Counted from the stretch's first letter, positions 1 through 9,032 are shown. The stretch is 14,100 bases of DNA from JBDKGV01 sp039798005 (GCA_039798005.1 JBDKGV010000085.1:1-14100), one strand, 5' to 3'. The notes: generated from the letters alone by a model not told the origin. Program-made: numbers and translations.

Positions 1-1
1 G

Positions 2-604
2 GGCATCACGGCAGCCTTGGCAAGGACGGCACCGCCAGACTATATGGATTCCTTGAGCCGCGATGACTGGTGGGAAATAGACTCGACGAAGGACTCCTTG
101 GGATACGTTTTGAGGTATACCAAAATGACCCACCTACGAAGATCCGATTCACTTTTGTACGAATACGTATATTATACTGAAAAACTATACACCGAACCAA
201 TTTCCACTGGATGGCATGCGGACAAAACCAATCTGCATATCAATGGAAATCCAACACCTTCCAGTTACATTCTTACCAGCGACACGCTGATCCTCACGAC
301 GGACGGCACGCAGAAGAAATATACGCACACTATGCCTTCGTTGTTGGATCCTAGTGTAGTGGGTACATGGGAAGATTCGATAACGAAAATCTCTTTCAAG
401 ATTGAAAGCGACGGAAAAGTAACATTCTTCAAGTTAGCAACACCAACCACAGGTAAAGAGTATTCCGCATCAAGCAATGGAGCATTCATATACATCTACT
501 CCCTCAACTCAAAAAATATGGCAGAATACACCCCTATAGCATTCAAAGATGGCATTGCTTTTGATGGGATAAATTATTACATCAAAGCACAATCTGGTTT
601 TTGA
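2..604 (+). CDS. Exported lipocalin-like protein, 3' part (5' end outside window)
   Basis: The reading frame is open to the left edge and ends with TGA at 602-604, giving about 200 visible residues. I do not recognise a named family. The first visible residues (GITAALA, then RTAPP) look like the end of a signal peptide, so the start probably lies only a little outside the window. A TTG at 17 and an ATG at 44 are internal alternatives. Two similar halves can be seen: one opening with DDWWEIDS and one opening with VGTWEDS. Each is followed by alternating hydrophobic and polar strands rich in Thr, Ser and Tyr, as in lipocalin-like or small beta-barrel domains of exported proteins; this is inference from pattern only. 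Base composition is clearly more AT-rich than every other gene here, and codons often end in A or T. A strong terminator follows 17 bases after the stop. Confidence 0.72.
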   Translation, partial: GITAALARTAPPDYMDSLSRDDWWEIDSTKDSLGYVLRYTKMTHLRRSDSLLYEYVYYTEKLYTEPISTGWHADKTNLHINGNPTPSSYILTSDTLILTTDGTQKKYTHTMPSLLDPSVVGTWEDSITKISFKIESDGKVTFFKLATPTTGKEYSASSNGAFIYIYSLNSKNMAEYTPIAFKDGIAFDGINYYIKAQSGF

Positions 605-620
605 TTTTTGACTCCATGGA

Positions 621-649
621 AGGCCCAGGAGCTCTCCTGGGCCTTTTTT
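621..649 (+). terminator. Intrinsic terminator of the plus-strand gene
   Basis: A perfect 10-bp stem (AGGCCCAGGA at 621-630 with TCCTGGGCCT at 635-644) closes a GCTC tetraloop, and the transcript continues into six T residues at 644-649. It begins 17 bases after the stop codon of the gene at 2-604 and faces the right way to end it. Confidence 0.93.
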
Positions 650-865
650 GTATCCACTCCCAGGCAACTTGGGCGTTCGAAAACCAAAGCGAACCATGGC
701 CTCCGCACCATTCCTCCTTTGATTCCCAAGTCGCGGCATTCAATGCCCCTTCCCTCCCCTTTCATGCCCACGCCCGTTCCTTTGATTTGCCTCCGCTGAC
801 TCGAATCGTTCAAGCACGGGCACTGAATCAGGACCATCCCAAGGAACTGCCCAGCGGCCGCAACG

Positions 866-900
866 AAAAAGGCCCCGAAGCAGTGGTTGCTCCGGGGCCT
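866..900 (-). terminator. Intrinsic terminator of the VIT-domain gene
   Basis: The arms at 870-877 and 893-900 form an 8-bp GC-rich stem. It is extended after one mismatch by AGCA (879-882) pairing with TGCT (888-891), with a 5-base loop. Read on the minus strand, the stem runs into a T-tract (complement of 866-870) and then CGTT. It lies about 40 bases beyond the stop codon at 941-943. The tail TTTTTCGTT is identical to that of the terminator at 3406-3439. Confidence 0.9.
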
Positions 901-940
901 CGTTCCTTTGCAAAGTGCCGTCAGGTCATCAGCGAAAGGC

Positions 941-3280
941 TCATTCCCCCGCTTGGAAGGTGCGGCTCCAGACCTTGCCGTCGGCCTTGACCTGTGCCAC
1001 CAAGGTCCGGCGACCCGCTGGCGCTTGCCAAGTGGCCGCGTATCCGGTGCCGTCCCGCTCCATCGTCACCGTGGCGACGGTGCGTCCCATGAGGTCCTGG
1101 ATCTTCATCGCTCCGGCTTGCTGGACTCCCGGCAGCGTGAATCGGATCTCGCGGCTTCCCCGCACCATCAGTCCCTGTCCGACCGACTTGCCGCTGACGG
1201 AACGGATTCCCGTCGCACGGCCCGCCACAATGTCCTCCAGACTGACGGAATCAAGCACGGCATTGGCCGACTCCAGATACAACCGATCCATCGCCGCCGT
1301 TCCAGACGATGTCGTGGGGGTCGGGGGGTTGTTTCCCTTGGTGGTGTCGTCCCAAAGCGTCATGCCCGGCTCCAAGGCAAGCAGGCTTACGCCCGAAGTC
1401 GCCATGTGGAACGCCATCCCGACCTTCCAGTCCAACTGACCATCGGTCCAATCCTTGCGGCCGTCCAAGCGCATCTGTGCCCAAGCCGCACCAGCTTCCG
1501 GAAGTCCGGTTCCAGCCGGAGTGCTTGTGGTGATCTCCTTGACAAAACGCAGACCACCCCAGCGTCCGGTGACCCGGAAAGCAGCCGTCGTGCCGGGCTT
1601 GGCCTGGGCCGCCCAGTTCATGTCAAGCGTATCGATGCGACCGTACCCGTACCCGCAGTCGAAACAATCGACCAGCATCATCTTGGAGGCGTAGGCAATG
1701 CCATAATTGCCGTATTGCTGCGACCAGTAGAGGCTGTCGACTCCGGTCGCCGTCACGGAATCGATCCAAAGGCCGCGATTGCCCGTCACCCGCTTGGGGC
1801 CGTAGAGGTCGAGATGGCTCCAGCCGGTGTCGTTCACCCGACTCATCCAGCTCGGGACTCCGTCCAAGCGCCCCAGATTTCCGCCACCTGCGTTGCTGGC
1901 CAAGCCTTGCAACTCCCAACTGTTGGTGAAGGTGAAGAGATCCATGCCGGCATTGGTCAGGAGCTTCCCGATCGAATCCTGCTTGGCCGTGATGCGTGCG
2001 TAGAAGGCGGTGTAACGCACTTGCCAATCAAGGTATTCGGGAGAGTTGTACCTGTAATTGGAAGGATTCGGATCGCTGAAGACCTCATCCGGTTGCCCTG
2101 ACTGCAGAAGCACGGCGACCTTGCCCTTGCGAGCATATTTCGCGGCGATCTGTCCGAGCAGATCCCAACTGGAGGCCTTGCCGGGAGTCCATGCGACCAA
2201 GGCGGCATAGGCATTCTGAAGCTCATCGGGGCCGAGCACCACATAGTCGGGGAAGACCTGGGTCACCGAGCCGTCCGCCTGCCGCAGGAGAAGCTGGGTC
2301 GGGGTCTTGTCTTCGATCAGTTGCTTCACTTGAATCAACGTGAACTTGATGGCGCGCATCAGGCTGTCGCGCGTGGTGCCGCCATCCAGGACCAACAGCC
2401 GTGCTCCCGGAGGTGCTTCGGACTGCACCTGATCGAAGGTCGCCTTGAAGCCGCCGCCCAAGTACCCTTTGCCCTCGCGCGTTCCCGACCAGGTCGAAGC
2501 TCCGTACCCTCCGAAGGAGGTCTTGGCCAGTTCCTTCACCTTGGTCAAGTTGATGGTCTTGCGGCCGTCGGAATCCCGACCGACCTCGCCGGGAAGGTTC
2601 AGGGACAGCTCCGCCGGCCAGGTCGCCTTCAGCGATCCGAGGGTGAGGCTGTCTTGAAGGGAATACCAACCGGACCGGAAGCTCACAGGGAACGGAATCG
2701 CTCCATCCGCGACGGTCTGCACGATGCGCAGCTCGACGGAGCGCGCCTTTCCGGAACTCAACGGGAATACCTGCAGGTGGTAGCTGCCATTGCCCCAGGA
2801 GTTCAGGAGCGCCGGATCGCGCCGCGCCCCGACGATCTGGTTGTACTGGGCCTGGGCAAGGCTGGAGCGCTGGAGTGCGGCCGGGACCTTCACACCATCC
2901 ACCCACAGCCACATGTCGGTGATCGCCGAGCCGGAACCCAAGTTGAAGTAGAGCGCCGATTCCAAGCTGTCGACCGGCCCCAGGTCCATGATCCGGTAGT
3001 CGCAAGGAACCAGTCCCTTGGCGGTGTCGCTGACGGGAATGCAGGTGGATCCGCTGGAAATGGCGTTGGACGGGGTCCACGTCAACTTGACATGGCTCAC
3101 CGCCACGCCGTTCTCCATCCGGGTGTCGACCGTGACGGAATCGATCTTGGTGGTCAGGTTCGCCGAAATGGCTCCGGCCTTCACGATGCGGGTGGACAGA
3201 CCACCCAGGTCGATCTGGGCGTGGGCGCCTGCCGTCAGGGCGGCGATGGCCAAGGCGAGATTGAGTTTTCTGATTTCCAC
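941..3280 (-). CDS. Secreted VIT-domain protein with degenerate VWA-like region and C-terminal tail domain
   Basis: The GTG start at 3280 is chosen because GGAGG lies six bases upstream and the protein then opens with a clean signal peptide (about residues 1-21, cleavage after AHA). That gives 779 residues. A VIT domain covers roughly residues 95-200, marked by YNQIVGARRDPALL and YHLQVFPL. A von Willebrand A-like fold follows at about 292-455, but its metal-site motif reads LVLDGGTTRDS instead of DxSxS. A stretch at about 621-639 (GMAFHMATSGVSLLALEPG) matches the segment that normally follows VWA in VIT proteins. A Pro/Thr linker near 651-660 leads to a C-terminal beta domain (about 700-779; IRFTLPG, IQDLMGRTV, APAGRRTL) like FlgD-type or type IX secretion tails. 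Function is unknown; a surface or secreted role is inferred. Its orientation matches the urea cluster, but a terminator separates them. Confidence 0.88.
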   Translation of the reverse strand: MEIRKLNLALAIAALTAGAHAQIDLGGLSTRIVKAGAISANLTTKIDSVTVDTRMENGVAVSHVKLTWTPSNAISSGSTCIPVSDTAKGLVPCDYRIMDLGPVDSLESALYFNLGSGSAITDMWLWVDGVKVPAALQRSSLAQAQYNQIVGARRDPALLNSWGNGSYHLQVFPLSSGKARSVELRIVQTVADGAIPFPVSFRSGWYSLQDSLTLGSLKATWPAELSLNLPGEVGRDSDGRKTINLTKVKELAKTSFGGYGASTWSGTREGKGYLGGGFKATFDQVQSEAPPGARLLVLDGGTTRDSLMRAIKFTLIQVKQLIEDKTPTQLLLRQADGSVTQVFPDYVVLGPDELQNAYAALVAWTPGKASSWDLLGQIAAKYARKGKVAVLLQSGQPDEVFSDPNPSNYRYNSPEYLDWQVRYTAFYARITAKQDSIGKLLTNAGMDLFTFTNSWELQGLASNAGGGNLGRLDGVPSWMSRVNDTGWSHLDLYGPKRVTGNRGLWIDSVTATGVDSLYWSQQYGNYGIAYASKMMLVDCFDCGYGYGRIDTLDMNWAAQAKPGTTAAFRVTGRWGGLRFVKEITTSTPAGTGLPEAGAAWAQMRLDGRKDWTDGQLDWKVGMAFHMATSGVSLLALEPGMTLWDDTTKGNNPPTPTTSSGTAAMDRLYLESANAVLDSVSLEDIVAGRATGIRSVSGKSVGQGLMVRGSREIRFTLPGVQQAGAMKIQDLMGRTVATVTMERDGTGYAATWQAPAGRRTLVAQVKADGKVWSRTFQAGE

Positions 3281-3286
3281 GAGGAG

Positions 3287-3291
3287 CCTCC
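3287..3291 (-). promoter_or_regulatory. Ribosome binding site that fixes the GTG start of the VIT-domain gene
   Basis: On the minus strand GGAGG is followed by the six bases CTCCTC and then GTG. In-frame ATGs further upstream (3358, 3337, 3325) would add up to 26 residues before the signal peptide and lack a comparable site, so the GTG is preferred. Confidence 0.75.
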
Positions 3292-3405
3292 GAATGCGCA
3301 GGAATGGGTCACGAATCGATTCCATGAATCTATCCATCCTGTGAAGCGAGCAAGGCACGAAATGCTGCGGTTTGAAAAGGACCGTTCACCGCTGGAGTAC
3401 AAACG

Positions 3406-3439
3406 AAAAAGCTCCCCTCGCGATCCGCAGGAGGAGCTT
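3406..3439 (-). terminator. Intrinsic terminator at the end of the urea cluster
   Basis: AAGCTCC (3409-3415) pairs with GGAGCTT (3433-3439) in a 7-bp stem that can extend by a wobble and one more pair. On the minus strand it is followed by TTTTT and CGTTT. It starts 12 bases after the ureJ stop codon, the expected place to end the urt-ure transcript. About 125 bases remain before the VIT gene start, where I could not identify a convincing promoter. Confidence 0.88.
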
Positions 3440-3451
3440 GGGGAGGACCGA

Positions 3452-4003
3452 TCAGCTCAAGACGAGCGCCACGGCGACCAAGGCCGTCAGGCCACCCCAT
3501 GCCAGACGCACCTGCCGGGAACCGAACCGCAGGGCCATCACAGCGCCCGCAGCATGGAGCAGGGCGGTCATCGCGACGCATCCGGCGAGAAAGCCCACCG
3601 AAAGACCTCCCTGGGCCTCGGCACCGTGCGCGAATCCGTGGCAGACACCGGCCAGTGCGGCAACCGGCAACAGGAAGCCAAGAGGCGCCTTCCAGCGGGC
3701 GATGAGAAGCCCCGCAAACAGCGCAAGCGAAGCCAGGATCACCGTCTCCGCCATGGGAATCACCACCCCGGCCATCGGAAGCATCGCACCCGCCCCGAGG
3801 CTGGCAGCAAACACGGCCGGCAAGGTCCATAGGGATGCTCCATGACGGGAACGGTGGGCCGCAAGCACACCGATCGCCACCATGACCATCAGGTGATCCA
3901 GGCCGGTGAGGGGATGCAGGAGACCCGAGGCCATTCCTCCATGACCGGGATGGGCGAAGGCCGCAGTGGCGGCGAAGACGGGAAGGAGGAGGATCTTGCG
4001 CAT
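3452..4003 (-). CDS. ureJ: HupE/UreJ family protein, probable nickel permease
   Basis: The 183-residue product is a small integral membrane protein of the HupE/UreJ family, whose members take up nickel for urease or hydrogenase. A signal peptide (about 1-17, ending AFA) exposes a mature N-terminus reading HPGHGG. The family signature HPLTGLDHL follows at about 30-38, and CHGFAHG in a later membrane segment supplies further probable metal-ligand histidines. About five or six hydrophobic helices follow the signal peptide. The ATG at 4003 has AGGA seven bases upstream and lies 11 bases after the ureG stop, so it is the last gene of the operon. Its place beside nickel-loading chaperones supports a role in nickel supply. 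Family membership is clear; transport of nickel rather than cobalt is inferred from context. Confidence 0.9.
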   Translation of the reverse strand: MRKILLLPVFAATAAFAHPGHGGMASGLLHPLTGLDHLMVMVAIGVLAAHRSRHGASLWTLPAVFAASLGAGAMLPMAGVVIPMAETVILASLALFAGLLIARWKAPLGFLLPVAALAGVCHGFAHGAEAQGGLSVGFLAGCVAMTALLHAAGAVMALRFGSRQVRLAWGGLTALVAVALVLS

Positions 4004-4014
4004 GAGGAGTCCTT

Positions 4015-4641
4015 TCAGAGGGAGAGTTCGACCGGGCGCAGCATGCCCCGGTGCTGGAGGAAGGCCACGACGTCCTTGAAGCCTTGGCCGGTCTTGAGGT
4101 TGGTGAACACGAAGGGACGCTCGCCACGCATGCGCAGGGCATCGCGCCGCATCACCTCGAGGTCGGCGCCGACCATCGGGGCGAGGTCGATCTTGTTGAT
4201 CACAAGCAGGTCGGAACGCACGATGCCCGGGCCTCCCTTGCGCGGAATCTTCTCGCCGGCCGCCACGTCGATCACGTAGATGGTGAGGTCCGAGAGCTCA
4301 GGGCTGAAGGTCGCCGCAAGGTTGTCCCCGCCCGACTCGATCAGCACCACCTCGACATCGGGGAACCGCTCGTGCAACCGCGCCACCGCCTCGAGATTGA
4401 TGGAGGCATCCTCTCGGATCGCCGTGTGCGGGCAACCGCCGGTCTCCACCCCGAGGATGCGTTCCGGGGGCAGCGCCTGGTGATCCACCAGGAACTGGGC
4501 ATCTTCCTTGGTGTAGATGTCGTTGGTGACGACGGCGATGTCGTAGGCGCTACGCAGGGCCTTGCAGAGCTCCAGGGTGAGCGCGGTCTTGCCGCTCCCC
4601 ACCGGGCCGCCGATCCCTACGCGCAATGGGCCTCTGGGCAT
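4015..4641 (-). CDS. ureG: Urease accessory GTPase UreG
   Basis: UreG is the SIMIBI-class GTPase that drives nickel delivery to apo-urease together with UreD and UreF. The 208-residue length is typical. The P-loop GPVGSGKT lies at about 12-19. It is followed by VVTNDIYTKEDA, the metal-binding CPH motif in GGCPHTAIRED, ESGGDN (switch region), VIDVAAGEKIPRKGGPGI and the guanine-specificity motif NKID. All key residues are intact. I chose the ATG at 4641 because AAGGAG lies six bases upstream. An in-frame ATG at 4656 would add five residues (MKENS) but overlaps that site. It begins 29 bases after the ureF stop, one of the wider gaps in the ure part of the operon. Confidence 0.98.
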   Translation of the reverse strand: MPRGPLRVGIGGPVGSGKTALTLELCKALRSAYDIAVVTNDIYTKEDAQFLVDHQALPPERILGVETGGCPHTAIREDASINLEAVARLHERFPDVEVVLIESGGDNLAATFSPELSDLTIYVIDVAAGEKIPRKGGPGIVRSDLLVINKIDLAPMVGADLEVMRRDALRMRGERPFVFTNLKTGQGFKDVVAFLQHRGMLRPVELSL

Positions 4642-4647
4642 GGAATT

Positions 4648-4653
4648 CTCCTT
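4648..4653 (-). promoter_or_regulatory. Ribosome binding site deciding the ureG start
   Basis: AAGGAG on the minus strand is followed by AATTCC and then ATG at 4641. It overlaps the codons of the alternative upstream start at 4656, which supports the downstream ATG. Confidence 0.75.
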
Positions 4654-4670
4654 CATGGACTGATGATCTC

Positions 4671-5339
4671 TCAGGACCGGAACAGTCGGGTGTATTGGGT
4701 CTCGTGCAGGGTGCTGGCCAGGCTCAGGCCCGGAAGCCAGCTGGTGAACCGGCGCTTGCCTCCCTGCTCCATCGCCACCTGCACCGCTTGGACAAGCGGC
4801 TCGTGCATGGCTCGAAAAAGTCGCTGCCCGGCCGCCTGTCCCAGCGGCACGGCCTTCACCGCCGCCAGGATCTGCCCTTCGCACCATCCCCACAGGTAGG
4901 CGGTGACGGCATCCTCAAGAGGAATCTCCCAGGTGGAGGCAAGCACCGCCCAAGCCACGGGATAGGACAATTCCTGTCTTTCCTCAAGAAGCCGGGCGGC
5001 ATCAGGCTCCAGGTCGCGCAGGACGGACCGCATCGAGAAGCCCATCTGGAGGGTCTCGCGCAGAAGCTCGGAGGTCTCGCGACCGCGCAGGAAGCGCTCG
5101 TCGATCCGCCCCAGCTCCTGGGCATCCCCTCGGGAGGCCGCATCCATGGCCGCAGCGACCACGGCGCCTTCCATCCGGGCCATCCCTCGGGTCAGGACCG
5201 CAGCGATCCAGTTCCGGGCTGACGCCTCGTCACGGACCGTCCCGGTCTCCACCGCCCATTCCAGCCCCTGGGAATAGCTGTACGCGCCCACCGGAAGGGT
5301 GGGACTGGCAAGCTGCAGAAGGGCCGGAAGCGATCTCAT
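4671..5339 (-). CDS. ureF: Urease accessory protein UreF
   Basis: UreF (222 residues) is the all-helical scaffold that binds UreD and UreG and acts as a checkpoint for nickel insertion into urease. Hallmarks are the N-terminal LASPTLPVGAYSYSQGLE (about 10-27), the central AYLWGWCEGQ, and the conserved C-terminal segment LPGLSLASTLHETQYTRLFRS, which in the family contacts UreG. Length and termini look complete. The ATG overlaps the ureE stop as ATGA (5336-5339), so translation is probably coupled. Within its coding sequence, 4966-4978 carries the same 13 bases as the core of the palindrome in front of ureE. Confidence 0.97.
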   Translation of the reverse strand: MRSLPALLQLASPTLPVGAYSYSQGLEWAVETGTVRDEASARNWIAAVLTRGMARMEGAVVAAAMDAASRGDAQELGRIDERFLRGRETSELLRETLQMGFSMRSVLRDLEPDAARLLEERQELSYPVAWAVLASTWEIPLEDAVTAYLWGWCEGQILAAVKAVPLGQAAGQRLFRAMHEPLVQAVQVAMEQGGKRRFTSWLPGLSLASTLHETQYTRLFRS

Positions 5340-5848
5340 TTCAGGAAGTCGTGGATCCGGGCGGAACCGCTGGGATGGGCGCTTCCCGGCCCGTGGATGG
5401 CCCTACGTTCATGGGAATGCGAATGGCCTCCGTAGGCTCCGGCCTCGGGTTCGAAGGGCTCCAGGCGCTCCTCCACCACAAGGCCGCCGAGCTGGGCAAG
5501 CATGGCGGCAAGGACGGAGTCCCGGCCCAACCGAAGCCGTCCCGGTGCGACTTCCAGCACCACATGGCGATTGCCCAGATGGTAGGCGGCGCGCAGAAGG
5601 TCCGTGGGATCGGTCGCGGTCACCTCGAGGATCTCCTCGGGAGCGGCCACCACCTCGACCACGCTGCCGTCGTCGCCCAGGAGCCGGTCCCCGCCGCGCA
5701 GGATGGTGCCGGGCGTCAGGAACACCCCGGCCTCGAGGCCGCTTTCCAGGCGCACCAGCGCCCGGCTCTTCTGGCGGATCTCGTAGGGAAGCTCCAGGCG
5801 GTCGGAGGCCGGGAGCGGGTCTCTGGTATGCGATTCGTAGGTAGGCAT
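5336..5848 (-). CDS. ureE: Urease accessory nickel metallochaperone UreE
   Basis: UreE (170 residues) binds nickel as a dimer and passes it to UreG. The N-terminal peptide-binding domain spans about 15-75 and includes LTPGTILRGGDRLLGDDG. The metal-binding domain follows, with the conserved LGNRHV at about 91-96, whose His95 matches the interfacial nickel ligand. A short His-rich tail from about 139 (GGHSHSHE, then scattered His at 152, 158 and 166) is typical of UreE proteins that also store nickel. The ATG at 5848 lies 17 bases after the ureC stop and lacks a well-placed Shine-Dalgarno: the only candidate, AGGA, sits in the loop of a palindrome (5853-5869), 12 bases away. The stop overlaps the ureF start by ATGA. 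Confidence 0.96.
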   Translation of the reverse strand: MPTYESHTRDPLPASDRLELPYEIRQKSRALVRLESGLEAGVFLTPGTILRGGDRLLGDDGSVVEVVAAPEEILEVTATDPTDLLRAAYHLGNRHVVLEVAPGRLRLGRDSVLAAMLAQLGGLVVEERLEPFEPEAGAYGGHSHSHERRAIHGPGSAHPSGSARIHDFLK

Positions 5849-5852
5849 AAAA

Positions 5853-5865
5853 TTGACAATTCCTG

Positions 5866-5869
<4 letters not shown>
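5853..5869 (-). promoter_or_regulatory. 17-base palindrome TTGACA-N5-TGTCAA between ureC and ureE
   Basis: TTGACA (5853-5858) and TGTCAA (5864-5869) are exact inverted repeats around five bases. The site overlaps the ureC stop codon and ends four bases before the ureE ATG. In the transcript it could fold as a 6-bp hairpin with loop GGAAU, holding the only Shine-Dalgarno-like bases for ureE. As DNA it has the symmetry of a dimeric regulator site. The palindrome is seen directly; any role is inferred. Confidence 0.5.
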
Positions 5870-7562
<1,693 letters not shown>

Positions 7563-7566
<4 letters not shown>

Positions 7567-7871
7567 TCCAGACCTCCCATCACAAGTCCGCGGAACCCGT
7601 ACACGCGGCGAAGTCCCAGGTACGGGACCAGCTGCACCGTGCGGGTCTGCCCCGGCTCGAAGCGCACCGCCGTGCCGGCGGGAATGTCCAGCCTTCGCCC
7701 GTGCGCAAGCGCCCGGTCGAAAGCGAGCCCCGCATTGGTCTCGGCGAAGTGGTAATGGGAACCGACCTGGACCGGACGGTCACCCGTGTTGGTCACTTCG
7801 ATCTCGACGCGTTCCGCGCCGACGTTGATCTCGATGTCCCCGTCCATGGGGACGATCTCGCCAGGAATCAC
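7563..7871 (-). CDS. ureB: Urease beta subunit
   Basis: The 102-residue beta subunit packs against UreC in the (ABC)3 urease trimer and helps hold the active-site flap region. It opens with MIPGEI, the family's usual start. It carries NTGDRPVQVGSHYHFAETN at about 28-46, AGTAVRFEPGQTRTVQLV and the closing VYGFRGLVMG. The start is GTG at 7871, supported by GGGAGG about six bases upstream. Beta and gamma are separate genes, as in most bacteria, rather than the fused form of Helicobacter. The gap to ureA is 13 bases, and the stop overlaps the ureC start. Confidence 0.98.
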
Positions 7872-7884
7872 AAGGAACCTCCCT

Positions 7885-8187
7885 TCACGCGATCGGCTGG
7901 TGGACGGTGACGAGCTTCGTCCCGTCGGGGAACGTCGCCTCGATCTGGATCTCGGGCACCAGCTCCGGCACGCCTTCCATCACCTGCTCCCGCGTGAGCA
8001 GCGTGGTGCCCAGGTGCATGAGATCAGCCACGGAACGTCCGTCACGCGCCCCCTCGAGCAGGGCCGCCGAGAGATAGGCGACGGTCTCCGGGACGTTCAG
8101 GCGCAGACCACGCGCCAATCGCCGTTCGGCCAGCAGGCCCGCCGTGAAAAGAAGAAGCTTGTCCTTGTCTCGGGGCGTCAGGTCCAT
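7885..8187 (-). CDS. ureA: Urease gamma subunit
   Basis: The 100-residue gamma subunit completes the UreABC urease core. It opens with MDLTPRDKDKLLLFTAGLLAERR. It continues with LNVPETVAYLSAALLEGARDG, LMHLGTTLLTREQVMEGVPELVPEIQIEATFPDGTKLVTVHQPI, covering the whole family profile and its usual C-terminus. The ATG at 8187 shares its A with the ureD stop (TGATG), so the two are translationally coupled. Length and sequence are ordinary and complete. Confidence 0.98.
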   Translation of the reverse strand: MDLTPRDKDKLLLFTAGLLAERRLARGLRLNVPETVAYLSAALLEGARDGRSVADLMHLGTTLLTREQVMEGVPELVPEIQIEATFPDGTKLVTVHQPIA

Positions 8188-9032
8188 CAGGTGCTCCAGA
8201 TGCGTGGGGGAACGGCCGCCCGCCCCGCGTAGTGCGGGCGCAGGAGCTGCCAAAGCGCAAGAAAATAGCTGCGTGCGGCACGGATGTCCTGGCACAGGAC
8301 GCGGGCCACGGAAAGGCCCGGGAGACGCGTGATGCCGCCCTGCCCTTGGCTTGGACGCAAGCCTTGGGCCGACTCGAACAGGCTGTCTGGAATCGCGACG
8401 CCAGCCAACCAGAAAGTGCCGGTGATGCACTCCCCTGCCCACCCGGGGGCGACCTCGAGAAGAGTCTCTCCGCCCTCCAGTTCGCCGGACTCCCAGGCAA
8501 GCAAGCGTCCGTCCAGCTCGAAGCTCCAAGATTGCTCGAGGCGACCGTGGGAGAAGGTCTCCTGGCACGCGCTTCGCCCCAGCATCTGGATCTCCCAGCC
8601 GCAGAACACGGCGTCCCCTTCCAGGCTGACGGACAGATCCTGACAAACCTGCGCCCCGTCGAAGACGATCGTCTCCTGGGGGAGCCACTCCAGGCATGCG
8701 CCCTCGGACACGCGCAAGGATACGGTCGTGCCGCTCTCGTTTCCGCTTGCACGGTACCACTTGCCCGCTCCGGGCGTGGTGATCTGCACCTGCGCCCCGA
8801 TTTCCACGTCGACATCCAGCCGCAGGCGATCCCCCCCGGCCATGCCCCCGGGCGGGTGGAGGAGGATCTGCTGACAGATCCTGTCCCCTTCCGGATAGAG
8901 CGCCCGCTGGACCCGCAGCGGGCCGTGGTGCCTGCGATGGACAGGCACGGTGCGTCCCTCGACCAGGCCGTAGCCCAGCTCCAGGTGCGCCGGCCAGTGA
9001 CGGACGGATTCTGTCAAACTCGCTTCGAGCAT
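8187..9032 (-). CDS. ureD: Urease accessory protein UreD (UreH)
   Basis: UreD (281 residues) is the beta-rich accessory protein that binds apo-urease directly and links it to UreF and UreG; its internal channel is thought to carry nickel to the active site. Family markers include VHRRHHGPLRVQRALYPEG near the N-terminus, LLHPPGGMAGGDRL, the segment ITTPGAGKWYRASG, LEWLPQETIVFDGA and, near the end, RVLCQDIRAARSYFLALWQLLRP. UreD evolves fast, so the identification rests on these blocks plus position. The ATG at 9032 follows the urtE TAG with no base between, tying the urease genes to the transporter genes. The first codons overlap an imperfect relative (9003-9015) of the palindromes described elsewhere in the operon. 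Confidence 0.96.
   Translation of the reverse strand: MLEASLTESVRHWPAHLELGYGLVEGRTVPVHRRHHGPLRVQRALYPEGDRICQQILLHPPGGMAGGDRLRLDVDVEIGAQVQITTPGAGKWYRASGNESGTTVSLRVSEGACLEWLPQETIVFDGAQVCQDLSVSLEGDAVFCGWEIQMLGRSACQETFSHGRLEQSWSFELDGRLLAWESGELEGGETLLEVAPGWAGECITGTFWLAGVAIPDSLFESAQGLRPSQGQGGITRLPGLSVARVLCQDIRAARSYFLALWQLLRPHYAGRAAVPPRIWST

Larger units (their letters stand above)
605..940. other. Gene-free gap between two convergent genes
   Basis: This 336-base stretch separates the ends of two convergent genes. It holds one intrinsic terminator for each (621-649 on plus, 866-900 on minus). Between them, about 216 bases show no convincing reading frame, start with a ribosome binding site, repeat or RNA fold. 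The open frames that cross it have no family resemblance and run into the antisense of the neighbouring gene. Confidence 0.75.

Noticed and set aside
601..990. A 129-codon plus-strand frame in the gap after the first gene
   Set aside because: It would be translated through a strong intrinsic terminator, ends antisense in the VIT gene and shows no family features.
887..2101. Plus-strand open frame of 404 codons opposite the VIT gene (and a similar one at 2321-3832)
   Set aside because: Both are antisense to a gene with a signal peptide, ribosome site and domain structure. The first begins inside a terminator hairpin.
3074..3088. GTCAACTTGAC inverted repeat in the VIT gene
   Set aside because: The half-sites are in the opposite orientation and the site is inside coding sequence, so it is best explained by codon choice.
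3281..3358. Upstream ATG starts of the VIT gene
   Set aside because: They would put a charged 12-26 residue leader before the signal peptide and lack a Shine-Dalgarno as good as the GGAGG before the GTG at 3280.
4675..4687. Another GAC-N7-GTC site near the ureF stop
   Set aside because: It lacks the TT/AA flanks and its core differs from the others. Such bare sites are expected several times by chance in this window.
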